From the NCBI RefSeq assembly GCF_013299165.1, contig NZ_JAAFKD010000036.1, forward strand, positions 1-49,597: a stretch of DNA of 49,597 nucleotides, given 5' to 3'. How positions within the stretch are numbered: position 1 is the stretch's first letter; each line of letters begins with the position of its first letter. A model generated the notes under the pieces. It was not told the origin of the DNA. It was given only the letters and a program-made list of their open reading frames with translations, and ran no database searches. Of the stretch, positions 8,277 through 17,029 are shown piece after piece. The position numbers and the translations under genes were made by a program. Source of the stretch: Microcoleus sp. bin38.metabat.b11b12b14.051. Its GTDB lineage: Bacteria; Cyanobacteriota; Cyanobacteriia; Cyanobacteriales; Microcoleaceae.

Positions 8277-9992
8277 TCACAGATTATCTAAAAAATCCTC
8301 TCTGGTTATATCCGCTTGCCGAATAATAGCCCTGAGTGTCCCACGCTTTAATGATTGACCCTCATGTATTGGTACGGGGACAGAAATTGTTCGTGTTATC
8401 GTTTTTTTCAGGATAACATGGCTGCCTCTTTGCCTATCTTCGGTGAATCCCAAACGCTCTAAAGACCGCACCGCACCTCTGCCTGAAATATTTCTCAATC
8501 TAGACCTAGCTCCAGCAGAAGAGGAACTATCTATAACTATCTCTTGATTATCTGATATCAAAGAATTGTTATCATCCATTATATTTTGCAAATAACGGAT
8601 TTGCTCTTTAGCTGACTTTAGTTTTCGGTCTAAGTCAGCATTTTCCTCTTCTAGCTTGTGATTTTCTTCTAAAGCTGAATTTAGTTCTCGGTTTAAGTCA
8701 GCCTTTTTCTCTTCTAGCTTGTGATTTTCTTCTAAAACATAAACTTCAAAATCCCTTGATCCTGCTTTGATCCGCTCTGATTCTGCCCTAGATCCTTCTA
8801 GAGCAGCATTGAGTTCATTAATATTAGGTATTGTTTCTAACTGTTGCTCTAGCTGACGAGATTGCTGTTGTATTAAATCTCGATCGCGCTTCAAATCAGC
8901 TATTTTCTGATTGAGCGCTTCACTCCGCTGCTTTGCTTCAGATTCTCGCTGATACGTTTCTTGCAACTCTTGCCGTAGTAATTGCAAGTCTTCTAAAGTT
9001 TGAGCAGTTTCTTGCTGTTGCTCTTCTTTAAAAGCCAGTTCGCTTTCATAAGATGCAATTTGATTTTCCAGTTCTCTCTTATTTTGCTCCTGTCCTTGCC
9101 GATAAGATTCCAGTTCAGCAAGACCTCTCTCTCGCTGGTCAATTAATTCGATAGTTTGCTGGTTTTTCTCTTCTAATTGCAGCTTGATCTGTTGAATTTC
9201 CCGCTGTAATTGTTTCTGTTGCTGCTGTGCAAGGCGCTGCTCATATTCTGCTTCCCGCTGTAATTGTTCCCGTTGTTGCTGTGCAAAGCGCTGCTCATTC
9301 CGTTTGGTATATAAAACCAGCTCAAGAATTATCCACGCGGTCAAACTACTAACAAAAAATAAAGCGAATGTGGATGTGTAAAGAGTCCGGGAACCTGTTA
9401 CTTTAAATGGCTCTTTAATCCAATTAGTATAATCTTCAATAAATGTCGGCGGTACTCCCCGGACATAGTACACACGACCGATTATTTCTCCTGAGTTAAC
9501 TTTACCAGTAGGGATGGGTTTACTATCATCACGTTTAACATATTGCCGCTCTGCTTGCAGCGGAGGTGGATTTTGTAGTAAGTCGTATGGATGATTTGAT
9601 AAAGTTGCTAATGAAATTTCCTTTGTCCACTTAAGAGAAGATTTTGATTGATAAAGAATTTGCTCGGATAGGCAATCTTTGGTAGCCATTTTGCAATCGG
9701 TAACAATCAGCCCAAATAATCCATAGTTGCTGTCTAAAGTTCGCTGCAATTCTCCTATGTTTCCTTCTAATAAGGTATAGGATAGTTTTCCTGGCAGAGT
9801 ATGAGATAACATATTGAAATCAACTGTTTGCACACGAAAGATTGTGCCATGCCAATAGCTGTTATGATGTCCCCAGTTTTTTAAAGTCCCCAGACTAAAA
9901 GAAAAGGTCGCGAGCAGGGTAAATCGCCCCAAACTCTTCATCAGCGTAGTCGGGTTGATTCGGGGAAGTTTTTGCTTCATAATGTGATTCAT
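8277..9992 (-). CDS. membrane-anchored coiled-coil protein with C-terminal HicA toxin domain
   Basis: From ATG 9992 the protein has 571 aa; TTG 10007 is an alternative and no start has a clear ribosome binding site. Order of parts: TM1 (~22-38); an extracytoplasmic domain (~40-200) with LSYTLLEGNIGELQRTLDSN and a VYYVRGVPPTF segment, resembling sensor input domains; TM2 (~206-228); a long Gln/Glu-rich coiled coil (~232-473); and a HicA-like domain (~502-569). The last shows GRGAVRSLERLGFTEDRQRG, the active-site-type GSH (His ~525), SVPVPIHEG and LKRGTLRAIIRQADIT. HicA proteins are mRNA interferases of ~60-80 aa, normally paired with HicB. No hicB is visible. A 21-residue unit (LEENHKLEE...) is tandemly repeated at ~420-461. 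Toxin activity is inferred. Confidence 0.82.
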   Translation of the reverse strand: MNHIMKQKLPRINPTTLMKSLGRFTLLATFSFSLGTLKNWGHHNSYWHGTIFRVQTVDFNMLSHTLPGKLSYTLLEGNIGELQRTLDSNYGLFGLIVTDCKMATKDCLSEQILYQSKSSLKWTKEISLATLSNHPYDLLQNPPPLQAERQYVKRDDSKPIPTGKVNSGEIIGRVYYVRGVPPTFIEDYTNWIKEPFKVTGSRTLYTSTFALFFVSSLTAWIILELVLYTKRNEQRFAQQQREQLQREAEYEQRLAQQQQKQLQREIQQIKLQLEEKNQQTIELIDQRERGLAELESYRQGQEQNKRELENQIASYESELAFKEEQQQETAQTLEDLQLLRQELQETYQRESEAKQRSEALNQKIADLKRDRDLIQQQSRQLEQQLETIPNINELNAALEGSRAESERIKAGSRDFEVYVLEENHKLEEKKADLNRELNSALEENHKLEEENADLDRKLKSAKEQIRYLQNIMDDNNSLISDNQEIVIDSSSSAGARSRLRNISGRGAVRSLERLGFTEDRQRGSHVILKKTITRTISVPVPIHEGQSLKRGTLRAIIRQADITREDFLDNL

Positions 9993-10032
9993 AAGGTTAA
10001 CAGCCAAATGAATCTGAGTGAGAATATATCTA

Positions 10033-10212
10033 ATCCCACATTCCGCACTTCAAGATGTAATATGTAGTTATTATATTTATTGAGTAGCTTAGCGAACGCT
10101 AAAACAAAAAAGAACTAAGTGTTTATACGCGAACGAGACAAATAAAACGTCAAAAAACTCAGAATTTTCGTATTACTTGGCATACTACAAATTGACGTGC
10201 GGAATGTAGGAT
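10033..10212. mobile_element. possible MITE with imperfect ~30-bp inverted ends
   Basis: The left end (ATCCCACATTCCGCACTTCAA from 10033, one base per column) is nearly the inverse of the right end (TTGACGTGCGGAATGTAGGAT to 10212), and similarity continues inward (TGTAATATG versus TGTAGTATG). The ~180-bp AT-rich interior has no reading frame. No target duplication can be resolved. It sits between the HicA-fusion start and a duplicated gene fragment. Confidence 0.5.
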
Positions 10213-10225
10213 CTCATATAACTTA

Positions 10226-10441
10226 AGCTACCGACTATTTGCCAGATGGGAAAAAGAGACGATCGCCACAATTGCCAGTTGTAGAAACCAGCAAACTCTA
10301 GCGCCTCTAGAAATCATCGTACAATACGACCTAGAACATTTCAAGTATCCCGTCCAGAGCGCCGACGCAATTTGGGACACCCTACTAAACCACATCCGCC
10401 GAGTCATCAGAGAACAAAGGCAGACCCAAAAATGCGCCTAG
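10226..10441 (+). pseudogene. duplicated 3' fragment of the hypothetical gene at 7271
   Basis: From 10226 the sequence follows the 3' half of 7271-7708 closely (starting at AGCTACCGACTATTTGCCAG) and encodes the same end: YRLFARWEKETIA, then VQYDLEHFKYPVQSADAIW, ending in TAG. There is no start codon or 5' half. Differences are mostly silent or conservative. It flanks the secreted-protein/HicA-fusion pair opposite the full-length copy. Confidence 0.82.
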
Positions 10442-10448
10442 CGCTCGA

Positions 10449-11546
10449 TCAATTAGAAGTAGAAGCAGCCAATTCAGCCAAACGATCCTGCTGATCCTGA
10501 GAAATACAAGTCTGAATAATCTCCTCAATATCCCCTTCCAAAACACTATTGAGCGAAAAATTCTCCCCCAAACGGTGGTCGGTAGCCCGATTATCCTTAT
10601 AGTTGTACGTGCGAATCTTCTCCGATCGCGAACCAGTACCAACCTGCCCCAAACGCCGCTCCTTCACCTCATCCTGCTGCTCTCGCAACTTAATGTCATA
10701 GAGCTTCGCGCGCAAAATCTGCATCGCCCGCTCCTTATTCTGCAACTGACTGCGCTCCTCAGTACAGAAAATCCGAATCCCAGTCGGCTTGTGAAACAAA
10801 TCCGCCGCAGTTTCCACCTTGTTCACATTTTGGCCGCCAGCACCGCCAGATCGAGCCGTACTCATCTGAATATCCTTCGGATCGATGTGGATCTCCACCT
10901 CATCAACCTCCGGCATCACAGCCACCGTCGCCGTCGAGGTATGCACCCGGCCGCCAGCCTCAGTCACCGGCACACGCTGCACCCGGTGAACTCCAGCCTC
11001 AAACTTCAGCTTGCTATAAACGCTATCGCCCGTGATTTCCAGAATCACCTCTTTAAAGCCACCCATGTCCGCCAGTGACTCGCTCACCAACTTCACCTGC
11101 CATCCTTCAGTTTGAGCGTAGCGCGAATACAGCCGCAGCAAATCACCCGCCCAAATACTAGCCTCATCTCCGCCAGTACCTGCGCGAATTTCCAGCATAA
11201 TATTCTTGTCATCGTTCGGATCGCGCGGTAGCAGCAACACCTTCAAACGACTTTCCAAATTCTCCAGCTTCGACTCAAGTTCCTCAACTTCCATCCCGGC
11301 CATAAGCTGCATTTCTCGATCGCTCGCAGCCTCCTTAAGTACCTGTCGCGCACCCACCAAATCGTCCTGAGTCGTTTTCCACAGATCAAAAGTATCGACT
11401 ACTGCTTCTAAGGACGATCGAGCTTTTGCCACCCGTTGGAACTCATAATTATCTCTAGCCACATCCGGGTCAGCCATGCGGCGAGTCAACTCATGAAAAG
11501 TTTGCTCTACCGACTTCAATTTATCCAGCAAATAAGATTCAGCCAT
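10449..11546 (-). CDS. prfA: peptide chain release factor 1
   Basis: The 365-aa protein is RF1, which reads UAA/UAG stop codons and triggers peptide release. The GGQ motif is in [20 protein letters not shown]1-type features are [19 protein letters not shown] and [17 protein letters not shown]. Length is typical (~360). The ATG at 11546 has a strong GGAGGAC ribosome binding site 8 bases upstream. It is the last gene of the leftward ribosomal cluster, following rpmE as in other cyanobacteria. The spacer to rpmE is long (424 bp) and repeat-filled. Confidence 0.96.
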   Translation of the reverse strand: MAESYLLDKLKSVEQTFHELTRRMADPDVARDNYEFQRVAKARSSLEAVVDTFDLWKTTQDDLVGARQVLKEAASDREMQLMAGMEVEELESKLENLESRLKVLLLPRDPNDDKNIMLEIRAGTGGDEASIWAGDLLRLYSRYAQTEGWQVKLVSESLADMGGFKEVILEITGDSVYSKLKFEAGVHRVQRVPVTEAGGRVHTSTATVAVMPEVDEVEIHIDPKDIQMSTARSGGAGGQNVNKVETAADLFHKPTGIRIFCTEERSQLQNKERAMQILRAKLYDIKLREQQDEVKERRLGQVGTGSRSEKIRTYNYKDNRATDHRLGENFSLNSVLEGDIEEIIQTCISQDQQDRLAELAASTSN

Positions 11547-11970
11547 GTCAAATGTCCTCCGTCAATCGATTTTAGATTTTAGATTTTAGATTTTAGATTT
11601 TAGATTTGAAGAGAAGTTGGGATAGAATCGCGATCGAACTCAACCGCCAGCCGTAGCAACTCTTCAATCTAAGCTCTCCAATCCGAGGGCGGATAAATTT
11701 TAGATTTGAGACTTGAGATTTGAATAGCAGTTGAGATAGAATCGCGATTCTATCTCAACTGCCTGGATAAGCTGTTGCGGCATTTAAATTCTGTATCAAG
11801 AATTAGTCCAACTCTTGTTTGTGGGGTGGGCTTTGAGCCTCGCCCCGAATATGCAATTTAAATGTGTAATAGCATAGCAATCTCAAATCTAAAATCTCAA
11901 ATCCGAGAGCAGTCAGTTACCAGTAGAGAAAAAACTACTCCCAACCAACTGCGGACAAATGACAATCCGG
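11547..11970. repeat. prfA-rpmE spacer with heptamer array and 36-bp palindrome
   Basis: Bases 11570-11607 are a TTTTAGA heptamer array. Bases 11727-11762 form a perfect 36-bp palindrome centred on TCGCGA, with arms beginning GCAGTTGAGATAGAA. A degraded relative occurs at about 11615-11645. No gene is seen. The palindrome would form an 18-bp hairpin in either transcript and could terminate or process the mRNA between rpmE and prfA. Confidence 0.75.
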
Positions 11971-12279
11971 CTACTTCTTCTTTTTGGCTTTAGCAGCAGC
12001 TTTAGCAGCATCTGCTTTGGGGTCTTCCATTTTCAGCGGCCCAGACATAGCATCTGCCTTGGGCATTTCTACGTCCGTCATGCCGTATTTGCGCATAAAG
12101 CGTTCCACACGACCTTCAGTATCAATAATCTTCTGAGTGCCAGTATAAAAAGGATGATTTCCAGACCAGACATCAACTTGAAGCTTTGGTCTAGTGGAAC
12201 CAACAGTCATCACGTGTTCGCCGTTGCAATAAACCTGAGCTTCGGGATACCACTCAGGGTGAATACCATCTTTCGCCAT
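11971..12279 (-). CDS. rpmE: 50S ribosomal protein L31 (bL31)
   Basis: The 102-aa protein matches cyanobacterial bL31 by HPEWYPEAQVYCNGEHVMTV and VDVWSGNHPFYTGTQKIIDT, then VERFMRKYGM. It has an unusually long Lys/Ala-rich tail (ADAAKAAAKAKKKK). Only one cysteine is kept, so this is not the four-cysteine zinc-binding form. It binds near the central protuberance of the 50S subunit. ATG at 12279. Confidence 0.95.
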   Translation of the reverse strand: MAKDGIHPEWYPEAQVYCNGEHVMTVGSTRPKLQVDVWSGNHPFYTGTQKIIDTEGRVERFMRKYGMTDVEMPKADAMSGPLKMEDPKADAAKAAAKAKKKK

Positions 12280-12446
12280 TTTTTTTACTCTCTAAATTTT
12301 TGACTTTACAACCATTTTAGCTGCCGCAGGACTTGTAGACCAACAACAGCACCAATTTTGTCTTATACCTTGTGGAACCAGGAATCAGGAATCGGAAATA
12401 AACTTTAAAAAAAAGCAGATAAAATCTGAACGATTCTTGCCTTTTC

Positions 12447-12488
12447 TTTCTTCCTTCTTCCTTCTTCCTTCTTCCTTCTGCCTTCTGC
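12447..12488. repeat. CTTCCTT heptamer array
   Basis: About six heptamers lie immediately downstream of the rpsI stop codon. The same heptamer recurs at 21245-21296 (after rplR) and 28200-28245 (after rplB), each time starting at a stop codon. Confidence 0.85.
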
Positions 12489-12494
12489 CCTCGA

Positions 12495-12908
12495 TTACCG
12501 CTTCGAGTATTGAGGAGCCTTGCGAGCTTTCCGCAAACCGTACTTTTTCCGTTCTTTTGCCCGCGGGTCGCGAGTCAAATAGCCCTCAGTCTTCAGAGGC
12601 TTGCGGTTGTCGGGGTCTAACTGACACAGTGCTCTAGCGACACCCAACCGAATCGAGTCAGCTTGACCTGTCAAGCCGCCGCCTTCGACTTTCACCAAAA
12701 TGTCATACTCATTTTCGAGACCCAAAGTTTCCAGAGGAGCCTTAGCGAGTGCCAAATAAGTAGGGTTGAATTGCAGGTACAAATCTCCTTCTTTACCATT
12801 GACAGTCAGTATGCCAGTGCCGGGAACCAAACGTACCCGCGCTACGGAACACTTGCGGCGACCGGTACCCCAGTACACAGCGCGGCCGGATGTATCTGTT
12901 GCTTGCAT
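12495..12908 (-). CDS. rpsI: 30S ribosomal protein S9 (uS9)
   Basis: The 137-aa protein has the S9 hallmarks: [39 protein letters not shown], and the C-terminal basic tail ending RKAPQYSKR, which reaches toward the P-site tRNA. The ATG at 12908 overlaps the rplM stop by one base (TAATG), so translation is likely coupled. The stop is followed at once by a heptamer array. Confidence 0.97.
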   Translation of the reverse strand: MQATDTSGRAVYWGTGRRKCSVARVRLVPGTGILTVNGKEGDLYLQFNPTYLALAKAPLETLGLENEYDILVKVEGGGLTGQADSIRLGVARALCQLDPDNRKPLKTEGYLTRDPRAKERKKYGLRKARKAPQYSKR

Positions 12909-13363
12909 TACTCATTTCCTCCCGGAATCGTGTGAACAATTAACTCTTCTGGTTTTTGAGCTTGGTGCGGGTGGTTGGGGCCAGCGTACACCTTCAGCTT
13001 AGTAAACAGTTGTCTGCCCAGAGAAGTGTGAGGCAGCATTCCTCGGATAGCTTCTTCGACAATTCTTTCGGGCAAACGTGCTTGCAATTTGGCAAAAGTT
13101 TCTGTTTTCATGCCGCCCGGTCTGCCAGAGTGGCGGCGGTAGATTTTTTGGGTGCGTTTTTTGCCAGTAACAGCGATTTTGTCAGCATTGATGACAATTA
13201 CGAAATCGCCGGTATCCATTGAAGGAGTGTAAGTGGGTTTGTGTTTACCCCGGAGGTACATGGCAACTTCAGTTGCCAGACGGCCCAGCCGCTGGTCGGC
13301 GGCATCGACCACGTACCACTTGTGCTCTAGGGAGTCTTTAGTAGGGACGTAAGTTTTGTTCAT
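12908..13363 (-). CDS. rplM: 50S ribosomal protein L13 (uL13)
   Basis: The 151-aa protein matches L13: [52 protein letters not shown] and the [13 protein letters not shown] segment. L13 is an early-assembly protein of the 50S subunit. The upstream sequence has no clear Shine-Dalgarno because the heptamer array at 13364 runs up to the ATG. Confidence 0.97.
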   Translation of the reverse strand: MNKTYVPTKDSLEHKWYVVDAADQRLGRLATEVAMYLRGKHKPTYTPSMDTGDFVIVINADKIAVTGKKRTQKIYRRHSGRPGGMKTETFAKLQARLPERIVEEAIRGMLPHTSLGRQLFTKLKVYAGPNHPHQAQKPEELIVHTIPGGNE

Positions 13364-13498
13364 TGTTAGTTGTCAGTTGTTATTTGTTAATTGTTATTTG
13401 TTAATTGTTATTTGTTATTTGTTAGTTGTTATTTGTTAGTTGTTGCCAATAACTAATAACCAATAACTAATAACTAATAACTAATAACCAATAACTAA
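13364..13498. repeat. heptamer arrays forming a long inverted repeat
   Basis: The left half is GTTATTTGTTAGTT-type repeats and the right half is AATAACTAATAACC-type repeats, so the halves are largely complementary across a centre near 13443. The right arm runs into the end of truA: the last codons and TAG stop of truA are heptamer units. Similar structures occur at 24200-24273 and 30204-30336. Confidence 0.8.
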
Positions 13499-14323
13499 TT
13501 TCGGCTGAGTGTCGTACCAAACATCGGTGGGAAAGGGAAAGTCCTGATAGCCAACCCGCAACAGGCATAAACCTTGAGCGGGAGCGGCGTATTTTACCAT
13601 TTCTCGGCGTTCGTTGACCCAGATATCAGTGAAATTGTCGATCGCCCTTTCCCCCTGACCCACCTGCACCAGCAACCCCACCAGCAGGCGCATCATCCCG
13701 TACAGAAACCCGCTCGCCTGAACCTCAATATAGATAAGAGGCCCAGAACGGTGACACTCTGCCGCTTGTACGTCCACCCAAGAATGCGGGCGAGCAGACC
13801 CCGCGCGGTGGAAAGCAGCCAAGTGATGCCGCCCGATTAGGGGTGTCAAAGCTGCCTGAATCTTGGATTCATCCACAGGTGCGTGATAGCAGTGCCAAGC
13901 ATAAGGACGCACAAACAGATTAGGAATCGGGTCTGTATAAAGGGTGTAGCGATAGCGCCGCCAACTGGCTGAGAACCGAGCGTGCCAGGTAGGTTCCACC
14001 TTTGCCGAAGCTCGAATTAAAATATCTTTTGCCAGTCGAGAGTTGAGAACGCTTGCCCAGCGGTGAGCCGGAATTGGGCCATCAGCATCAAAATGGGCTA
14101 CTTGAGCAGCGGCGTGAACTCCCGCATCCGTTCTCCCGGCCGCGTACAGCGTTACCGGGCGTTCCAGCACATTTGATATTGTTGTTTCAATTTCTTCTTG
14201 TACTGTACGCTGGTTCGGCTGTCGCTGCCAACCGTGAAAGTCAGTGCCGAGGTATTGGATTACCAAAGCAATGCGTTGTGTCGATCGGGCATTTTCGATT
14301 GGGGATTTTGGATTGTCAGTCAT
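13481..14323 (-). CDS. truA: tRNA pseudouridine synthase A
   Basis: The 280-aa protein is TruA, which makes pseudouridine at tRNA positions 38-40. The catalytic aspartate is in YAAGRTDAGVHAAAQVAHF. YLGTDFHGWQRQP near the N-terminus and FLYGMMRLLVGLLVQVGQG are also family signatures. It sits between rplQ and rplM as in other cyanobacteria. The C-terminal LVIGY plus stop is encoded by units of the adjoining heptamer array. ATG at 14323. Confidence 0.95.
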   Translation of the reverse strand: MTDNPKSPIENARSTQRIALVIQYLGTDFHGWQRQPNQRTVQEEIETTISNVLERPVTLYAAGRTDAGVHAAAQVAHFDADGPIPAHRWASVLNSRLAKDILIRASAKVEPTWHARFSASWRRYRYTLYTDPIPNLFVRPYAWHCYHAPVDESKIQAALTPLIGRHHLAAFHRAGSARPHSWVDVQAAECHRSGPLIYIEVQASGFLYGMMRLLVGLLVQVGQGERAIDNFTDIWVNERREMVKYAAPAQGLCLLRVGYQDFPFPTDVWYDTQPKLVIGY

Positions 14324-14352
14324 AAATCAAAAATCTCCAACCCAAAATTGCA

Positions 14353-14703
14353 TTAAACCAGTTCAACGATCGCCATTTCGGAATTGTCTCCTTGGCGGGG
14401 GACAGTTCGCACTACGCGGGTGTAGCCCCCGTTGCGCGAGCCGTAGCGTTCTTGGGCAGCCTCAAACAAGGCGTGTACTAACTGTTTGTCATAGATATAG
14501 CCCATAGCTTGCCGGCGAGCGGCCAAGGAGCCATCTTTGGCCAAGGTAATCATTCTGTCCGCTTCTGGACGCAGCGCTTTGGCGCGGGCGAGAGTGGTAG
14601 TGATTTTACCGTGGCGGATTAATTCGGTGGTCAGCGAGCGCAACATGGCGCGGCGTTGGTCAGCCGGTTTGTTTAGTTGGGGGACGCGACAGCGGTGACG
14701 CAT
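14353..14703 (-). CDS. rplQ: 50S ribosomal protein L17 (bL17)
   Basis: The protein of 116 aa starts [20 protein letters not shown], the standard L17 N-terminus, so ATG 14703 is chosen over a longer in-frame extension. [20 protein letters not shown] and the C-terminal [19 protein letters not shown] confirm the family. The upstream bases are TAATTACC heptamers with no Shine-Dalgarno. L17 lies at the peptide exit side of the 50S subunit. It follows rpoA. Confidence 0.96.
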   Translation of the reverse strand: MRHRCRVPQLNKPADQRRAMLRSLTTELIRHGKITTTLARAKALRPEADRMITLAKDGSLAARRQAMGYIYDKQLVHALFEAAQERYGSRNGGYTRVVRTVPRQGDNSEMAIVELV

Positions 14704-14835
14704 AGCAGTTGGTAATTGGTAATTGGTAATTGGGCGCGGGGATAGACAGTCTGAGAGCTCGGGCGGTGAATTCTTCTTGGTTCTGAAGAACTCACGCACT
14801 GAAAATGCAGAACTTTTTTACCCGTTACCCGTTGA

Positions 14836-15780
14836 TTAACTTTTAGCTGATTTTTCCTGTGGCAAGGTAATGCCCAAGCGTTTTTGTAAAGCTTCAATCA
14901 CTTCTTCTGCGGACTTCTGCCCGAAGTTCTTAATCTCGAGCAAGTCTTCTTGGGTATAATCCAATAAGTCTGCAACTGAGTTGATCTGAGCCCGCTTGAG
15001 ACAGTTGTAAGCCCGGACTGACAACTGCAATTCTTCGATCGGAATTTGGCTCGTAGGATCGGCCTCACCTGGATACTCGGGTTTGAGAGAATCTTGGGTG
15101 ATGTCTTTGAGAGGTGCAAATAAATCTACCAGGATGTGTGCAGATTGACTCAGAGCTTCTTGAGGAGTCACGCTGCCATCAGTCCAGATTTCCATAACCA
15201 GCCGGTCTTTCTCAGAACTGCCACCGAGCCGAGCATCTTCCACGCTGTAGTTGACTCTGCGAATCGGCATAAAGATAGCGTCAATTTGGAGAAAATCCAA
15301 AGCCGACCCATCATCGCGACTGCGGTCTACTGCTCGATATCCGATGCCTTTTTCTATTCTGAATTCCATTTCCAGAACAGATCCCGGTGAGAGAGTCGCA
15401 ATGTACTGCGATTTATCGATCAATTCCACCTCAGAGGGCAAATCGAATCGATCGGCAGTAACTGTGACTGGCCCCTCAATCCGCAACCTACCGATTTGTG
15501 GCTGCTGGGAATGAGTTTTGAGAACAACCTCTTTCATGTTCAGGAGAATTTCCAGAACGTCCTCACGTACCCCTTCGATCGTGGCAAACTCGTGATTGAC
15601 GCCCGCGATGCGGACTGAAGTTACTGCTGTTCCTTCCAAATTTGACAGCAGAACTCGCCGGAGCGCATTCCCAACAGTTGTTCCCTGACCGCGATCGAGC
15701 GGTTCTAGAACAAATTTTCCGTACTGACTGCGGTCTTTGTCAGTATTAGACTCTATACATTCAATTTGAAACTGCGCCAC
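14836..15780 (-). CDS. rpoA: DNA-directed RNA polymerase subunit alpha
   Basis: The protein has 314 aa from GTG 15780, which has a strong GGGAGGT ribosome binding site. The longer frame to 15891 is translated spacer. The N-terminal dimerisation domain shows LEPLDRGQGTTVGNALRRVL. The C-terminal domain, which contacts UP elements and activators, has LKRAQINSVADLLDYTQEDL and NFGQKSAEEVIEALQKRLG. It scaffolds core RNA polymerase. Its position between rpsK and rplQ is the classic alpha operon order. Confidence 0.97.
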   Translation of the reverse strand: MAQFQIECIESNTDKDRSQYGKFVLEPLDRGQGTTVGNALRRVLLSNLEGTAVTSVRIAGVNHEFATIEGVREDVLEILLNMKEVVLKTHSQQPQIGRLRIEGPVTVTADRFDLPSEVELIDKSQYIATLSPGSVLEMEFRIEKGIGYRAVDRSRDDGSALDFLQIDAIFMPIRRVNYSVEDARLGGSSEKDRLVMEIWTDGSVTPQEALSQSAHILVDLFAPLKDITQDSLKPEYPGEADPTSQIPIEELQLSVRAYNCLKRAQINSVADLLDYTQEDLLEIKNFGQKSAEEVIEALQKRLGITLPQEKSAKS

Positions 15781-15954
15781 GGAGTGACCTCCCTTTTCCA
15801 CTTTGGATTTTTGATTTTGGATTTTAGATTGCAGAGCATACCCCTGAACGGATTTCGGATTTTGGATGGACGGGGCAACAGTTAGAACCATTATTTTTTG
15901 ACTTTAAGCAGTTAGCCAATATCCAAAATCTAAAATCTAAAATCTCAAATCGTT

Positions 15955-16356
15955 TTAGACTCTACGCCGCTTGGGAGGGCGACAGCCGTTGTGAGGAATT
16001 GGGGTAACATCTCTAATTAGGGTAATTTCCAGTCCTGCTCCTTGCAAGGCCCGAATTGCAGTTTCTCGACCTGCTCCCGGCCCGCTTACCATTACTTCTA
16101 TTTGGCGCATTCCCTGGTCATTGGCTCTGCGAGCTGCACTTTCTGCTGCTGTTTGAGCTGCAAAGGGAGTACCCTTTTTAGCTCCTTTGAAACCGCTGGA
16201 ACCTGCTGATGCCCAGGATATTACTTCGCCATTTAGGTCGGTAATAGTCACAATCGTATTGTTAAAGGTAGACTGGATGTAGCCTACCCCATTCGGTACG
16301 TTACGCTTCTGCTTTTTTGCACCAGATTTCTTGCCTGTTTGTTGTCGTGGCGGCAT
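15955..16356 (-). CDS. rpsK: 30S ribosomal protein S11 (uS11)
   Basis: The 133-aa protein has the S11 signatures [40 protein letters not shown] and the C-terminal [19 protein letters not shown]11 lies on the 30S platform near the E site. Start ATG 16356. The spacer to rpoA contains TCTAAAA heptamers. Confidence 0.97.
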   Translation of the reverse strand: MPPRQQTGKKSGAKKQKRNVPNGVGYIQSTFNNTIVTITDLNGEVISWASAGSSGFKGAKKGTPFAAQTAAESAARRANDQGMRQIEVMVSGPGAGRETAIRALQGAGLEITLIRDVTPIPHNGCRPPKRRRV

Positions 16357-16443
16357 ATTAGTCTCTTTATCGTTTTCATTGAATTACTCTCCCCAAAGCC
16401 GGGGAAACAGTCGGCAGGAACATAAATTTCCTGCAAACTGCTG

Positions 16444-16827
16444 TTATTTCTTGGACGGTGCTTTTTTCTTGCCCGCCACTGTACGGCGGACGCCACGACG
16501 GGTTCTAGCGTTGGTACGGGTTCGTTGACCCCGCACAGGCAGACCCAAACGGTGACGCCGACCGCGGTAAGTCCCGATATCCATCAGGCGCTTGATGTTC
16601 ATTGACTCCCAGCGCCGGAGGTCTCCTTCGATTTGGTAGGTGCTTTCTACATGAGCCCGTAGAGTAGTCACGTCGGCCTCTGTTAAATCCTTGACGCGAG
16701 TGTCAGGATTTACGCCTGTTGCAGCGATAATTTTTTTGGCCCGCGACAGGCCTATTCCGAAAATGTATGTCAGACCTATTTCGACGCGCTTATCGCGTGG
16801 AAGGTCTACACCGGCAATCCGTGCCAC
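16444..16827 (-). CDS. rpsM: 30S ribosomal protein S13 (uS13)
   Basis: The 127-aa protein begins [20 protein letters not shown] and contains [20 protein letters not shown], both diagnostic of S13. The basic tail ([11 protein letters not shown]) contacts P-site tRNA. The start is GTG 16827, preceded by GGGAG. It sits between rpmJ and rpsK. Confidence 0.97.
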   Translation of the reverse strand: MARIAGVDLPRDKRVEIGLTYIFGIGLSRAKKIIAATGVNPDTRVKDLTEADVTTLRAHVESTYQIEGDLRRWESMNIKRLMDIGTYRGRRHRLGLPVRGQRTRTNARTRRGVRRTVAGKKKAPSKK

Positions 16828-16915
16828 ACTTTTTGTCTCCCTAGTTTTCCTATTTGGCTACAATATTGAATTAGGCAGCACCTGCGTGCAGTGCCCAGCC
16901 CAATCTTCCTGTTTT

Positions 16916-17029
16916 CTAACCTTGGCGCTGTTTGTGTTTCGGGTTAGTGCATATCACCATCACTCGACCGCGACGGCGGATGACGCGACATTTCTCACAA
17001 ATTTTTTTGACAGATGCTCGAACTTTCAT
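16916..17029 (-). CDS. rpmJ: 50S ribosomal protein L36 (bL36)
   Basis: This 37-aa protein reads [20 protein letters not shown] then [17 protein letters not shown]. The zinc-binding residues C11, C14, C27 and H32 are all present, so it is the zinc-containing form. It starts at ATG 17029 and ends TAG 16916-16918. It lies between infA and rpsM, the expected place. Confidence 0.96.
   Translation of the reverse strand: MKVRASVKKICEKCRVIRRRGRVMVICTNPKHKQRQG

Noticed and set aside
14836..15891. 351-aa version of RpoA
   Set aside because: The extra N-terminal residues are translated heptamer-like spacer. GTG 15780 has a strong ribosome binding site and gives the conserved start.
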